DNA from: Candidatus Phosphoribacter hodrii
GTDB lineage: Bacteria; Actinomycetota; Actinomycetes; Actinomycetales; Dermatophilaceae
DNA: 64,000 nt
Direction of reading: 5' to 3'
NCBI GenBank assembly: GCA_016707175.1
Contig: JADJIB010000003.1
Coordinates: 62,001 to 126,000, forward strand
Shown here: one piece after another, positions 25,276 to 34,640 of the stretch
Position numbering within the stretch: position 1 is the first letter of the stretch
Layout: each line of letters starts with the position of its first letter
Position numbers and translations under genes: made by a program
The notes under the pieces: generated by a model
Told to the model about the DNA's origin: nothing
Seen by the model: the letters and a program-made list of their open reading frames with translations, nothing else
Databases searched by the model: none

Positions 25276-26328
25276 TGGTCCTCCTGCGGGGCGAGCAGCG
25301 CCTCGTCGATGTCGGTGCGGGGGGTGATCGCGCGCAGCGCGGGGACGACGGTGCGACCGAGCCGGTCCAGGGCCGCGATCATCTCGTCGCTGGACATCGT
25401 CGGCCAGGTCGGGCGCAGCAGGATCGGGTCGACGGGCAACGTCTGGACGAGGTCGCACAACTCGGCGGCCACCTGATCGTCGGTCCCGATGACGGCGTGC
25501 GACGACACGGCCTTGGCGAACTCGTTCTCCAGGTCGGTGTTGGCCATGACGTCCAGGCCCTTGTTGAGATAGGTGAGGTAACGCCCCTGGGCGACCCGGG
25601 CGTATTCCACCATCGCCTCCTCGCGGGTGTCGCCGACCTGGATGTTGCGCCGCAGCGGCTGCGAGGTGAAGGCCTTGCCGCGCGCGGCGAATCCGTCGCG
25701 GACGATCGCGTAGCGGCGAGCGACCCTCGCGCACCGGGGTCTCGGGCGGGCAGGCATAGGCATCGCCATACTTTGCCGCGCGACGGACGCCGGCCTCGGC
25801 ATGGGCCCCGATCCAGATCGGCGGGTGCGGCTGCTGGACGGGCTGGATGTGCGGCTGGACGCCGTCGAGGTTCCAGAACCGGCCGTGGTGGGTGACGGTC
25901 TCCTGGGTCCAGAGCTTGGTCATCAGCTCGAGCGACTCGTCGAAGCGGGCGCCGCGCTCCTTGTAAGGAACGTCGAGGAAGGTGAACTCCTCGGGCCGAT
26001 ATCCGCCACCCGCCCCGAAGATCAGCCGACCTTCGGTGACGATGTCGAGGGTTGCGATCTCCTCGGCAAGCAGCACCGGGTGATAGAGCGGCGCGATGAT
26101 GATCTGGGTGACAAGCTTGAAATCGGGGTCGACCTCGGCCGCCAGCCGGGCGAACAAGGGCACCGGCTGCAGCCAGCGCAGGTCGCCGTAGAGGAAGTGC
26201 TGCCCCATCGCCAGATAGGTGAACCCGTTGCGTTGGGCCGCCTCGACGAAGCGCAGCAGGTCGCTGAAGTGCTGCTTGGACGGCGTCGACCGGGGGATGT
26301 CGCTGATGAGCAGCCCGACGTTGACCAT
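25272..26328 (-). pseudogene. Luciferase-like (F420/FMN) monooxygenase, frameshifted
   Basis: The N-terminal 195 codons from ATG 26328 (MVNVGLLISDIP, YRPEEFTFLDVPYKERG) belong to a luciferase-like monooxygenase and are well aligned with the intact paralogue at 62744-63781. Near 25735 the frame changes and the C-terminal part (YAIVRDGFAARGK, VDPILLRPTWPTM) follows to 25272. Adding two G bases to GGG at the junction gives PVREGVARRYAIV and one protein of about 352 residues, so a sequence error is quite possible. The enzyme would oxygenate or reduce a substrate with reduced flavin or F420. Its stop overlaps the ligase start. Confidence 0.78.
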
Positions 26329-26361
26329 GAGGTTCCTCTTCCTTCTGCTTCGTTCCGCGGC

Positions 26362-27129
26362 TCAGCCGGCCTGCGCCGGAAGGCCGTTGATCGCCCACGC
26401 GCCGTCGACCGGCAGAACGACCCCCGACACATAGCTTGCGTCGTCCGAGGCGAGGAAGTGCACGGCGGCCGCGACCTCCTCGGGACGACCGCGCCGCCCC
26501 ATGGGGATGCGCGCCTCGTAAACACTCTCGTCGACCCGACCGGTCGCGATCATCGCGGCGGCGAGCTCGGTGCGGATCGCGCCGGGGGCCACCGCGTTGA
26601 CGCGGATCCCGAGCGGCCCCCACTCCACCGCCAGCGCCCACACCAGTCCGTTGATCCCCGCCTTGGACGCACCGTATGCCGCGCGCCCACCGAAGCCCAG
26701 CGACCCACAGATCGAGCTGGTCGCCACGATGCTGGCGCCGGGTCGCATGACCCGAGCGGCATGCCGAGCGCCGAGGAAGACGCCCGTGAGGTTGACGCCG
26801 AGCAGGCCGTCCCATTGGGCCACCGGTTGCTCGGTGCTCGGTCCGGGGCCGATGATGCCGGCGTTGGCGACGAAGCAGCGCAGCCCGCCGCCGACCTCGA
26901 CCGCCTGCTCGCAGACCCGCGCGAGCAGCTCCTCGTCACAGACGTCGCCGGCGATGCCGATGTGGGGGGCGCCGAGCTCGGCGAAGGTCGCGGCGAGCGC
27001 GTCGGCGTCGCGGTCGACCCCGATGACGACATGGCCGGACGCGGCAAAGCGCTGTGCGATCGCCTTACCCATGCCGCGGGCGGCGCCGGTGACGACGACC
27101 CCCCGGCCGGGGTTCTCGTCGGCGGTCAT
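26362..27129 (-). CDS. SDR-family oxidoreductase
   Basis: A 255-residue short-chain dehydrogenase: VVTGAARGMGKA near residue 12, VANAGI near residue 90 (a Val-Ala-Asn variant of NNAG), Ser in ATSSICG and YGASK near residue 152, with PVDGAW at the end. Asp at the end of the second strand (GVDRD) predicts NAD. The start overlaps the NTF2-like gene upstream by four bases, and 33 bases separate it from the monooxygenase downstream. It likely oxidises an alcohol to the ketone used by that monooxygenase, by position only. Confidence 0.88.
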   Translation of the reverse strand: MTADENPGRGVVVTGAARGMGKAIAQRFAASGHVVIGVDRDADALAATFAELGAPHIGIAGDVCDEELLARVCEQAVEVGGGLRCFVANAGIIGPGPSTEQPVAQWDGLLGVNLTGVFLGARHAARVMRPGASIVATSSICGSLGFGGRAAYGASKAGINGLVWALAVEWGPLGIRVNAVAPGAIRTELAAAMIATGRVDESVYEARIPMGRRGRPEEVAAAVHFLASDDASYVSGVVLPVDGAWAINGLPAQAG

Positions 27130-27710
27130 GCGTCCGCGCCGTCCGCGGCCGCCGTCGAGCCGACGTTGACGTAGGACGCCTCGGCTGCCGGCAGGGTGAG
27201 GACGCGGTCGACGGTGATGATCTTGTGGGCCAGCAGCAGTCGGCCATCGCGCTCGACGTGGATGTCGTCGTAGTGCCCGACGATCACCCGCGTCGACTCG
27301 ACTCCGAACATGCTGGCCTCGAAATACGCCTGGGTGTGGATCTCACCGGCCGCCGCACGAGTCGCGAGGATGTTGGTGACGACGTGTTTGCTCGAGGGGA
27401 TCGCCTGGGCGGTGAAGGCTCGATAGACGTCGAGGAAGGCCTCGACGCCCTCGCGGGTGCCATCGGCGCGGGTCATCTTCACGTCGTCGGTGACCATCGC
27501 TCGCAGGGCCTCGTAGTCGTGGTCATCGACCGCTCGGGCGTAGCGGTAGTACAGCTGGGCGGATCGCGCGGCGACGATCGCGGTGTCGGTGTCGGGACCC
27601 GTGTGTGCGGCCGCGCGGGTGCCGCCAGTGGCGCCGCCGCCGACATGGCCGCCGCCGCCAAACAAGCCGCCGGCGGTGGTGCTGTCCTGTGGGGTGCTGT
27701 GGTCGGTCAT
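27126..27710 (-). CDS. SnoaL/NTF2-like polyketide cyclase-fold protein
   Basis: A 194-residue protein. Residues 1-40 are a Gly/Thr-rich low-complexity leader (GGLFGGGGHVGGG), then an NTF2-like cone: YYRYARAVDDHDYEALRAMVTDDV near residue 53, TREGVEAFLDVYRAF, and KHVVTNILATR, typical of the SnoaL_4 group that includes ring-hydroxylating dioxygenase small-subunit-like, dehydratase and isomerase proteins. It could be a small isomerase or hydratase. It overlaps genes on both sides by four bases. The function is undecided. Confidence 0.72.
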   Translation of the reverse strand: MTDHSTPQDSTTAGGLFGGGGHVGGGATGGTRAAAHTGPDTDTAIVAARSAQLYYRYARAVDDHDYEALRAMVTDDVKMTRADGTREGVEAFLDVYRAFTAQAIPSSKHVVTNILATRAAAGEIHTQAYFEASMFGVESTRVIVGHYDDIHVERDGRLLLAHKIITVDRVLTLPAAEASYVNVGSTAAADGADA

Positions 27711-28561
27711 CTCGCGGTCAACCCTCCGTCGACGGGGATGGTGATGCCAGTGATGAAACCTGCATCGTCACTGGCGAGGAAGGCCACCGTTCCGGCGACC
27801 TCCCCGGGGGTTCCCGGCCGGCCGAGAGGCACGGTGGCGAGGAAGGAGTCCATGAGGTCGGCGATGCTCGCGCCGGGCTCGCGGCCGAAGAAGGTCGGCA
27901 GCATCGGGGTGTCGACCGGCCCGGGGGCGACGACGTTGACCCGGATCCCGACCGGGGCCCCGACGAGCGCGAGCGACCGGGCGAAGGCCACGAGCGCGCC
28001 CTTGGTCAACGAGTAGAGCGGGCTGAACGGGCTGCCGACGAGGGCCGCGGTCGAGGCCGTGAAGGTCACCGACGCCTTGCCTTCGGCGCGCGAGAGCAGC
28101 GGCCAGGCCAGCGACGCACCGAAGGTCGCCGACTTGATGTTAACGGCGACAGCATCGTCGAACTCGTTCTCGGAGAAGTCAATTCCTCCGGCGCCAGGCG
28201 CGCCGACCTGGTGGTGGAACACGTGCAGAACGCCGTGGTCGGCCTCGACCCGCTCGAAAAGCGCGCGGAGCGCGTCGACGGAGGTGGCGTCCACGACATG
28301 GGGGATCGCGGCATACGGGATGGCAGCGCTGCCGCTCGCCGTGATGGCGCTGGCGACCTCGTATGCCGCCTGCTCGCGCGCATCGGCAACGTAGACGATC
28401 GCGCCCTCGGAGGCCAGGCGCTCGCTGATCGCGCGGCCCATGCCGGAGCCGCCGCCGACGACCACGGCCACGCGGCCGACCAACCGTCGGCACGGGGGTC
28501 CGCTGGTGGGGCTGGGCGTAGGGCGGGTCGCCGTCAGGGCCGGGTCCTCGGGCGCGCTCAC
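27707..28561 (-). CDS. SDR-family protein with an altered NNAG motif
   Basis: A 284-residue SDR with a 25-residue Pro/Thr-rich leader. VVVGGGSGMGRA is the cofactor loop, but the NNAG position reads FHHQVG, so the structural Asn is lost. Ser in FTASTAAL and YSLTK are retained, and LVGSPFSPLYS is shared with the SDR at 1455-2219, which keeps NNVG. GTG at 28561 is chosen because it overlaps the upstream stop (GTGA). The enzyme may have changed substrate geometry or have lost dehydrogenase activity while keeping the fold. Confidence 0.85.
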   Translation of the reverse strand: MSAPEDPALTATRPTPSPTSGPPCRRLVGRVAVVVGGGSGMGRAISERLASEGAIVYVADAREQAAYEVASAITASGSAAIPYAAIPHVVDATSVDALRALFERVEADHGVLHVFHHQVGAPGAGGIDFSENEFDDAVAVNIKSATFGASLAWPLLSRAEGKASVTFTASTAALVGSPFSPLYSLTKGALVAFARSLALVGAPVGIRVNVVAPGPVDTPMLPTFFGREPGASIADLMDSFLATVPLGRPGTPGEVAGTVAFLASDDAGFITGITIPVDGGLTAR

Positions 28562-29076
28562 TCGCCGCCCCCGGCGCTGCTGCCCGTCGTGTTGCGGCCG
28601 CCGCCGGGGATCTTGCGGGAGTCGTGGCTGACCGCGAGCGCGACCGGCTGGGCCTTGAAGATGACCCGGTTGGGGCTGTCGAGCAGCTTCATCCACGGGG
28701 CTTCGTTGCCCGGCTGCAGTCGCTTGGTGAACTCGTCGATGAACCACGCCTTGGTGCGCCGGTCGCGGTGGACGGTGACGACGCAGCGGTATGCCGCCAT
28801 CTGTCGCCCCGGCAGGTCGGTCCCCCTGTTGCTGACGACGATCGTCGCGCGCGGGTCCTTGGCGATGCCCTTGGTCTGACCGCGACCTTCGACCGCGGTG
28901 AGCCAGAAGACGCCGTCGATGTGGATGTAGGTCATGACAACCCCGCTGGGCCACCCGGCCTCACTGGAGAAGACGAAGGTGCACTCGGTCTGCGTCGCCA
29001 GCAACTCGGCGCGCTCCTCGTGCCGCAGCCCCAGACCCTGGAGGGCCTCGAGGTCATCGATCCCGACCCGTCCCAT
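28558..29076 (-). CDS. Pyridoxamine 5'-phosphate oxidase-fold (FMN/F420) protein
   Basis: A 172-residue split-barrel protein. TQTECTFVFSSEAGWPSGVVMTY-like opening strands, GRGQTKGIAKDPRATIVVSNRG near residue 83, and a C-terminal VIFKAQPVALA strand match the PPOX-class flavin or F420 binding proteins. It could reduce an activated double bond or protect a cofactor. It is the first gene of the eight-gene minus operon (28558-20757), all linked by short overlaps except one 33-bp gap. The last 20 residues are Gly-rich and probably disordered. The ATG follows GGAGGTGCGGAC. Confidence 0.78.
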   Translation of the reverse strand: MGRVGIDDLEALQGLGLRHEERAELLATQTECTFVFSSEAGWPSGVVMTYIHIDGVFWLTAVEGRGQTKGIAKDPRATIVVSNRGTDLPGRQMAAYRCVVTVHRDRRTKAWFIDEFTKRLQPGNEAPWMKLLDSPNRVIFKAQPVALAVSHDSRKIPGGGRNTTGSSAGGGE

Positions 29077-29139
29077 GTCCGCACCTCCTCCACGTTGTTC
29101 TCTAGCCGGGGTGATGCCTAGCCCGCGCTTTGATGATAT

Positions 29140-29151
29140 TCATGTTCATGA
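29140..29151. promoter_or_regulatory. TCATG-TT-CATGA palindrome in a divergent promoter
   Basis: Within the 167-bp gap between the divergent genes starting at 29076 and 29244 an AT-rich patch contains TCATG/CATGA arms separated by two bases. The same 5-2-5 design occurs upstream of the branched-chain-type binding protein at 42315-42326. A shared transcription factor is the simplest reading. GATAAT nearer the thiolase (about 29202) could be its -10. Confidence 0.55.
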
Positions 29152-29243
29152 TTTGCGGTCAAGGGCTCCCCGTGGCCAAGAGCGATTGTGTATGCTAACG
29201 ATAATCAGAGATCGGGCCCGTGCGGGCTCCCGAGGAGGTCGTC

Positions 29244-30425
29244 GTGAGCAACGCGGTCATCGTCGAAGCGGTGCGGACGCCCATGGGTCGCGGCAAGGCG
29301 GGCGGCGCCCTCGCCGACCTGCATCCGGTTGACCTGCTCGCCCAGACTCTCACGGCGTTGGTCGCTCGGACGGGCATCGACCCCGGCATCGTCGACGACG
29401 TCATCATCGGCTGCGTCGGGCAGAACCTCGAGCAGTCGGCCACCCCGGGCCGGCAGGCGTGGCTGGCGGCCGGGTTCCCCGAGCACGTCCCATCGGTGAC
29501 CATCGAGCGCAAGTGCGGCTCCGGGCAGCAGGCGATCGAGTTCGCCGCGGCAGGGATCGTCGCGGGGCTCTATGACATCGTCATCGCCGGCGGGGTCGAG
29601 TCGATGAGCCGGGTGCCGATCATGTCCGCGCGGATGGGCGCCGACCCGCACGGCCCCGGCGTCCGGGCGCGCTACCCCGGCCTCGTCCCGCAAGGGGTGT
29701 CCGCCGAGCTCGTCGCCCACCGCTGGGGGCTCAGCCGCACCACCCTGGACACGTATGCCGTCCGCTCCCACGCCCGCGCCGCCGCCGCCGCTGCCTCGGG
29801 CGGCTTCGACGACGAACTGGTGGCCGTGACCCCGCCGGGCGCCGCCCCGGTGTCGGCCGACGAGTCGATCCGGCCCGGCACGACCCTGGAGCGCCTAGCC
29901 GGCCTCGCGGCGGTCTTCGGGACCGACGAGATGCGGGCCCGGTTCCCCGACATCGACTGGTCAGTGACGGCAGGCAACTCCTCGCAGATCACCGACGGCG
30001 CGAGTGTTCTGCTGCTCATGAGCGAGGAGCGCGCCGCGGCGTTCGGCCTGCGCCCGCGGGCCCGGATCCATGCCTCTGCCGTCGTCGGCGACGACCCGCA
30101 ACTCATGCTCACCGGCCCGATCGCGGCGACGACGAAAGTCTTGGCTCGGGCCGGGCTCACGCTGCGCGACATCGACACGGTCGAGGTCAACGAGGCCTTC
30201 GCATCGGTGCCGCTCGCGTGGCTGGCCGAGCACCCCTATGACGAGGAGCGGCTCAACCCCCGCGGCGGCGCGATCGCCCTGGGGCACCCGCTCGGCGCCT
30301 CCGGGGCCCGGATCATGACGAGCATGCTCCACCACCTGGAGCAGACCGGCGGCCGCTACGGCCTGCAGACGATCTGCGAGGCCGGCGGCATGGCCAACGC
30401 GACCATCCTCGAACGCCTCGGCTGA
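29244..30425 (+). CDS. Acetyl-CoA acetyltransferase/thiolase
   Basis: A 393-residue thiolase starting at GTG 29244, five bases after GAGGAGG; an upstream GTG at 29220 would lie before that site. Nucleophile Cys in ERKCGSGQQAIEF near residue 90, NEAFASVPLAW with the structural Asn-Glu, His in GHPLGASGARI, and Cys in CEAGGMANA. It cleaves beta-ketoacyl-CoA. First gene of a plus-strand operon with a 3-hydroxyacyl-CoA dehydrogenase-like SDR and a crotonase, giving the last three steps of beta-oxidation together. Confidence 0.93.
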   Translation: MSNAVIVEAVRTPMGRGKAGGALADLHPVDLLAQTLTALVARTGIDPGIVDDVIIGCVGQNLEQSATPGRQAWLAAGFPEHVPSVTIERKCGSGQQAIEFAAAGIVAGLYDIVIAGGVESMSRVPIMSARMGADPHGPGVRARYPGLVPQGVSAELVAHRWGLSRTTLDTYAVRSHARAAAAAASGGFDDELVAVTPPGAAPVSADESIRPGTTLERLAGLAAVFGTDEMRARFPDIDWSVTAGNSSQITDGASVLLLMSEERAAAFGLRPRARIHASAVVGDDPQLMLTGPIAATTKVLARAGLTLRDIDTVEVNEAFASVPLAWLAEHPYDEERLNPRGGAIALGHPLGASGARIMTSMLHHLEQTGGRYGLQTICEAGGMANATILERLG

Positions 30426-30514
30426 CCGGCCAACCGGGCTGACCGGCATACCCCTGCCGTAGGCCCCCACCACCCAAGCCCCCCTTCCGCCCCGGAACCA
30501 AGGAGACTGCCCGC

Positions 30515-31279
30515 ATGCACCTGGAGAACTCATCCGCCGTCGTCACCGGTGGGGCCTCCGGGCTCGGCCTGGCCACAGTCCAGGCCCTGCTCGCCCGCGG
30601 GGTCCTCGTGACCATCCTTGACCTGCCGACCTCCCAGGGGGCGCAGGTCGCCGAATCCCTCGGCGCTGCAGCCTCATTCGCGCCTGGTGACGTGCGCGAC
30701 GACGAGGCGGTCGCCGCTGCCGTGGCCCTCGCCGACGGTCGGGCGCCGCTGCGCACGCTCGTCCACTGTGCGGGTCGCGGCGGCACGGTGCGGGTGCTCG
30801 ACAAGGCTGGGGCACCGGGCGACTACGACCTCTATCGCGAGATCGTCGCGGTCAACCTCTTCGGGACGTTCAACGTGCTGCGGCATGCGGCGTCGGCGAT
30901 GGCGGCCCACGAGCCGATCGACGGCGAGCGTGGCGTGTGCGTGCTCACGGCGTCGGTCGCGGCGTTTGAGGGGCAGATCGGCCAAATCCCTTACGCCTCA
31001 GCCAAAGCCGGCGTCGTTGGCATGACGATCGTCGCCGCGCGCGACCTCGCGCAGCGGCAGATCCGCGTGTGCACGATCGCGCCGGGGGTGTTCGACACGC
31101 CGATCCTCAGCCGCTTCTCGCAGGACATCAAGGACGGGCTGGCGGCGCAGGTCCCGCACCCGTCGCGGCTGGGTCGGCCCGAGGAGTATGCCGCCACCGC
31201 GATGCACATCGTCGACAACGCGATGCTCAACGGCGAGACGATTCGTCTTGACGGAGCGATCCGGATGAGCCCCCGATGA
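30515..31279 (+). CDS. SDR, type II 3-hydroxyacyl-CoA dehydrogenase-like
   Basis: A 254-residue SDR resembling the HSD10 branch: VVTGGASGLGLATV near residue 9, ILDLPTSQG after the second strand (Asp, so NAD), VHCAGRGG instead of NNAG, an ETFN-like insert (YREIVAVNLFGTFNVLRH), Ser in TASVAAFEGQIGQ and YASAK near residue 162. The LDGAIRM end is typical. It would oxidise 3-hydroxyacyl-CoA to 3-ketoacyl-CoA for the thiolase just upstream. ATG after AAGGAG; the stop overlaps the next start (ATGA). Confidence 0.88.
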   Translation: MHLENSSAVVTGGASGLGLATVQALLARGVLVTILDLPTSQGAQVAESLGAAASFAPGDVRDDEAVAAAVALADGRAPLRTLVHCAGRGGTVRVLDKAGAPGDYDLYREIVAVNLFGTFNVLRHAASAMAAHEPIDGERGVCVLTASVAAFEGQIGQIPYASAKAGVVGMTIVAARDLAQRQIRVCTIAPGVFDTPILSRFSQDIKDGLAAQVPHPSRLGRPEEYAATAMHIVDNAMLNGETIRLDGAIRMSPR

Positions 31280-32082
31280 CCGAGGGTCTGGGCGGCTCTC
31301 TGGGGGAGGGTGGCGCGATGGGGAGCCCGGTGCACACCGAGGTGCGCGGCGGCGTGCTGCTCATCGTGCTCAACCGCCCGGAGATCAAGAACGCGATCAA
31401 CACGGAGACGGCCGAGGCGGTTGCCGCGGCGCTCGATCGGCTCGACAGCGACCCGGCCCTCACGTGTGGGGTGCTGACCGGTGCGGGCGGAACGTTCTGC
31501 GCGGGGATGGACCTCAAGGCGTTCCTTGCGGGCGAGCGGCCGTCGGTGCCGGTGCGTGGGTTTGCCGGGATCGTCGAGCGGCCGTCCGACAAGCCGCTCG
31601 TTGCGGCCGTCGAGGGTGCGGCGGTGGCGGGTGGGTTCGAGATCGCGCTGGCCTGCGACCTCGTCGTTGCCGGTGAGAGCGCTCGGTTCGGGCTGCCTGA
31701 GGTGCGTCGTGGCCTCGTGGCTGCGGGTGGCGGGTTGTTGCGGCTGGCCGAGCGGATCCCGACGGCGATCGCCATGGAGTGGGCGCTCACGGGTGCCTTG
31801 GTCGGCGCGCAGCGGGCGTTCGAGGTGGGCCTGGTCAACCGGCTCACGCCGGACGGCGGGGCGTTGGACGCCGCGGTGGAGTTGGCCTCCGCGATCGCGG
31901 CCAACGGTCCGCTGGCGGTGCGAGCCAGCAAGCAGATCCTTCGCGACTCGTCGGGCTGGCCCATGGCCGAGCGGTTTGACCTGATGCGCGAGATCAGCCT
32001 GCCGGTCCGGGCCTCCGAAGACGCTCGAGAGGGTGCCCGCGCCTTCACCGAGAAGCGCCCGCCGGTCTGGCGCGGCATCTGA
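31276..32082 (+). CDS. Enoyl-CoA hydratase/isomerase (crotonase)
   Basis: A 268-residue crotonase from ATG 31276, which overlaps the SDR stop; ATG 31318, preceded by GGGGGAGGG, gives a more usual length of 254 and is equally likely. LLIVLNRPEIKNAIN opens the fold, GAGGTFCAGMDLKAF forms the first half of the oxyanion hole, and ALACDLVVAGESARFGLPEVRRGLVAAGGG includes one conserved acidic residue. It hydrates trans-2-enoyl-CoA or isomerises the double bond. It ends the operon and is followed by two strong hairpins. Confidence 0.9.
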   Translation: MTEGLGGSLGEGGAMGSPVHTEVRGGVLLIVLNRPEIKNAINTETAEAVAAALDRLDSDPALTCGVLTGAGGTFCAGMDLKAFLAGERPSVPVRGFAGIVERPSDKPLVAAVEGAAVAGGFEIALACDLVVAGESARFGLPEVRRGLVAAGGGLLRLAERIPTAIAMEWALTGALVGAQRAFEVGLVNRLTPDGGALDAAVELASAIAANGPLAVRASKQILRDSSGWPMAERFDLMREISLPVRASEDAREGARAFTEKRPPVWRGI

Positions 32083-32097
32083 GCCACATTCGTCCAC

Positions 32098-32143
32098 TCA
32101 GGTGAGTGAAACCGACGTCCCGACGTCGGTTTCACTCACCTGA
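32098..32143. terminator. Perfect 22-bp-stem hairpin after the beta-oxidation operon
   Basis: Bases 32098-32119 pair with 32122-32143 without mismatch, leaving two central bases. It begins 15 bp after the crotonase stop, where a terminator is expected. A partial copy of the arm, TGAAACCGACGT, reappears at about 32301. No T tract follows. Confidence 0.6.
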
Positions 32144-32195
32144 AGGGTCTGGGCGCTCGCTGCCAAGGTGCTTACGGCAGTCCGCCTCGGCTTCC

Positions 32196-32233
32196 CGGAG
32201 TGTTGGCCACACTCTGGTGTGGCCAACACTCCG
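32196..32233. terminator. Second perfect hairpin, 17-bp stem
   Basis: Bases 32196-32212 pair exactly with 32217-32233 around TCTG. It lies 52 bp after the first hairpin and is unrelated in sequence. Together they could stop transcripts from either side before the mobile island. No gene is visible in 32234-32483 apart from the 49-bp repeat. Confidence 0.55.
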
Positions 32234-32385
32234 CGAACTCCCACTAGGCCCCGAGCGGCGGGACTGGCCCGACGTTGAATCGCGTCCTCACGGGACTGAA
32301 ACCGACGTTCTGGTGGCGGTCTTGCTCACCCGAGGGCGACTGAGCAGGACCAAGACCGGGCTGCGCCCATCTCGCGATACAGCGC

Positions 32386-32434
32386 CCGGGGGAACTCGCC
32401 AGCGAGCTCCAACTCACGAATCTGCGGACGGACG
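32386..32434. repeat. 49-bp direct repeat, left copy, flanking the mobile island
   Basis: The 49 bases here recur in the same orientation at 36615-36663 with no difference that I can see. The copies bracket the IS256-type remnants and their inserted element. This is far longer than an IS256 target duplication (usually 8-9 bp), so it may be a duplicated piece of an older element or a recombination scar. Confidence 0.65.
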
Positions 32435-32483
32435 GTAAGAGTCCCGGGGAGTGGTGGGCTTTGGTCTTCTCCATGCCTACCGG

Positions 32484-32692
32484 TCAGCCCTCGGTGAGGG
32501 CGACTGGTTCATTGTTGTCGGTCTTGTTGATCTTGGCCATGGATTCTTCGGAGAGGTACCTGCGTTCGTCGGTGGCCCACTCGTCGTGGGTGTCGGCCAG
32601 GACGGCTCCGATGAGGCGGATGACGGCTGCCTCGTTGGGGAAGATGCCGACGACGCGGGCTCGGCGTTTGATTTCTTTGTTGAGCCGCTCGA
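32484..32692 (-). pseudogene. C-terminal fragment of an IS256-family transposase
   Basis: The last about 69 codons of an IS256/mutator transposase: ERLNKEIKRRARVVGIFPN at its head, with the Glu of NKEIKRR being the third catalytic acidic residue of the DDE set, then AAVIRLIGAVLADTHDEWA and the stop. In front of it, at 32693, the sequence of another element begins. The matching front part of the gene is at 35574-36571 on the same strand, so both are halves of one interrupted gene. Confidence 0.8.
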
Positions 32693-32734
32693 TTAACCGG
32701 CCCTGGCTGGCGGGGCAAGCTGTTGAGGGTTGGT

Positions 32735-34640
32735 TCAGCGTGGTTGGAGCTGGTCGAGGTGGCCTTGGACTGCTTGGGCGACGCGCTGGTGTCTTTGCGC
32801 CTCGCTGCTCCATCCTCGGTCCTCGGCGTCGGCCTGCAGGGCGTTGATGTCGGTGAGTTGGGCGGTCAGCGCTGGGGCGATTCGGTTGCGGGAGTGAAGT
32901 TGTCGCAGGTTTCACAGATGTTCGCGTAGGGGCAGGCGCCCTGGGTTTCGTGCCGTGAGCAGTAGCCGTGAGCGACGCGGGTCTTGAGCATCTCTGAGGC
33001 TAGCCAGGCGATCTTGTCGGGGATGATGGGGCGTCCGACGGGGGTCAGGGTGAGCTGGCGGCGCATGGTGCCGATGGCCTGGTCGTAGGCGTTCCGCAGG
33101 GTCGGGGAGGCCAGGGTGGCGTAGCGGATGGTCATCTCGGGGGTGACGTGGCCGAGGAGGGCCATCAGCGCCTGCAGGGACATGCCGGCGTTGGCCAGGG
33201 TGGTGGCGTAGGTGTGTCGCAACTGATGCGGTGTGACGGTGAGGGCCTGGCCGCCGGGCTCGTGTAGGTCCGCGGCGGCGACCGCGGCGAGGAGGCCGCT
33301 GCCGGCAGTCGTGCCGAGGCGGCGGCGCGTGGTGAACAGGAAGTTCGGTGGGTTTGCCGGGGGGGGTGGGGGGTGCGTGCCTCGTCGGGTGGCCCACTGG
33401 TCCAAGACCTCCAGGGTCGCTGCGTCGAGGGGGACGGAGCGTTCGGTGGCGAGCTTGCCCAGTGGGACCCGCAGCCAGGTCCCGGTCGGCCCATAGTCGA
33501 TCACTGCGTTTAGTTCGAGGTCGAGCAGTTCACCGACCCGCAGGCCGGTGCCGCGCAGGACCTGCAGGCCGGTGCGGGAGAACGGGTCGTCCAGGTTGGC
33601 GACGGCGGCCATCAGCGCGGCGTCGATGTCCGGGGGCAGGGCGCGGGGCAACGCCCGGCCGAGTTTGGGGATGTCGGCGGCGAAGACCAGCCGTCGGGTG
33701 GGGGCTCCTGCCCAGTCCGTGGTGATGTCCTCGAGCATGTTCGGATGGTTAGGACGGGGACTGGCCCGGGAGATCCGGGCGGGCCGGGCCGGCGCCCGCG
33801 CGGCGGCCTTGTTCCGCGCAGGAACTGCTCGACGTGGTGGCGGCGCAGGTGGCGCAGGCTGGTGACGTCGCTGTGGTGGGCGGTGAGGTACTCCGCGAAC
33901 GGCAGCAGGTCATTGACCAGCGACTCCACCGACTTGGGCCGCAGTACTGCGGCGCGGGTGGTGACGTACCGCAGCAACGTGTCTCGGATCGCCGGGGCCA
34001 TCTCCACGTCGTCGAAGCGCTGTTCAGGGTGCGGCCCCAGGGTCGGCGGCGCGCTGGGTCATCCAGCGCGAGCTGGAACAGCAGTTGGCGCAGGCTCGCC
34101 AGCCGTGCCCGGTAGGCCCGCCGGGACGGTGGGGGGACGGTGGGCGTGTCCTCCAGCTCGTCCTGGAAGCGTTGCAACACGTCGGCATTCAGCGCGCTCA
34201 GCGGTCCACCGTGCCAGGCCAGGACCACCGCCAGGCACTCGTGTAGGACGGTTTCGACCCACCCGTCGGTCCAGTGAAGGGCCAGCCCGGCGCCGCGGGC
34301 GGCGGCGAAAGTCACCAGTGCTGTTCCTCCACGATGGGGAAGCCAGGGCGCTGGTCATCGCGAGTTCGACATCGAGTGCGACCTGGCCAGCGCCGATGGC
34401 GAAGGCGAGCAGCGGCCACGCCCCGGTGCGGCGCAGCTCCAGCACCCGATGCTGGGTCGGGAGTTGCATCCACTCGGGCACGTCGGGGTGGTCGGTCAGG
34501 AATGCCCGGGCGATGCGCTGCCGGTCCCGGTAGGCGCGGTCGGAGAGACCAAGCCGTTGGCAGTGTTCAACGTACGCCGACAGCAGCGCGTGGTCAGCGG
34601 CGACGGCGAACCGTGGTGCCGCGGTCCGGGACCCGCGAGG
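32735..34640 (-). pseudogene. tnpB: TnpB-like large tyrosine recombinase with several frameshifts
   Basis: About 630 codons once joined: HALLSAYVEHCQRLGLSDRAYRDR near the start, RRAYRARLASLRQLLFQ, VEMAPAIRDTLLRYV, then the catalytic half with GTGLRVGELLDLEL (Arg), HQLRHTYATTL (His-x-x-Arg), LLGHVTPEMTIRYATL (His and Tyr nucleophile), and a Cys-rich tail YCSRHETQGACPYANICETC. Breaks lie near 34320, 34030, 33805 and 32905; the last three are each repaired by one extra G or C. The start, near 34640, is uncertain because it lies in the tail of the upstream gene. The length and Cys tail match Tn554 TnpB-type recombinases. Confidence 0.7.

Noticed and set aside
23533..26328. One long open frame suggesting a monooxygenase-acyl-CoA ligase fusion
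   Set aside because: The ligase has its own GTG overlapping the monooxygenase stop, and the middle of the frame is Arg/Pro shadow. The monooxygenase end is read in another frame.
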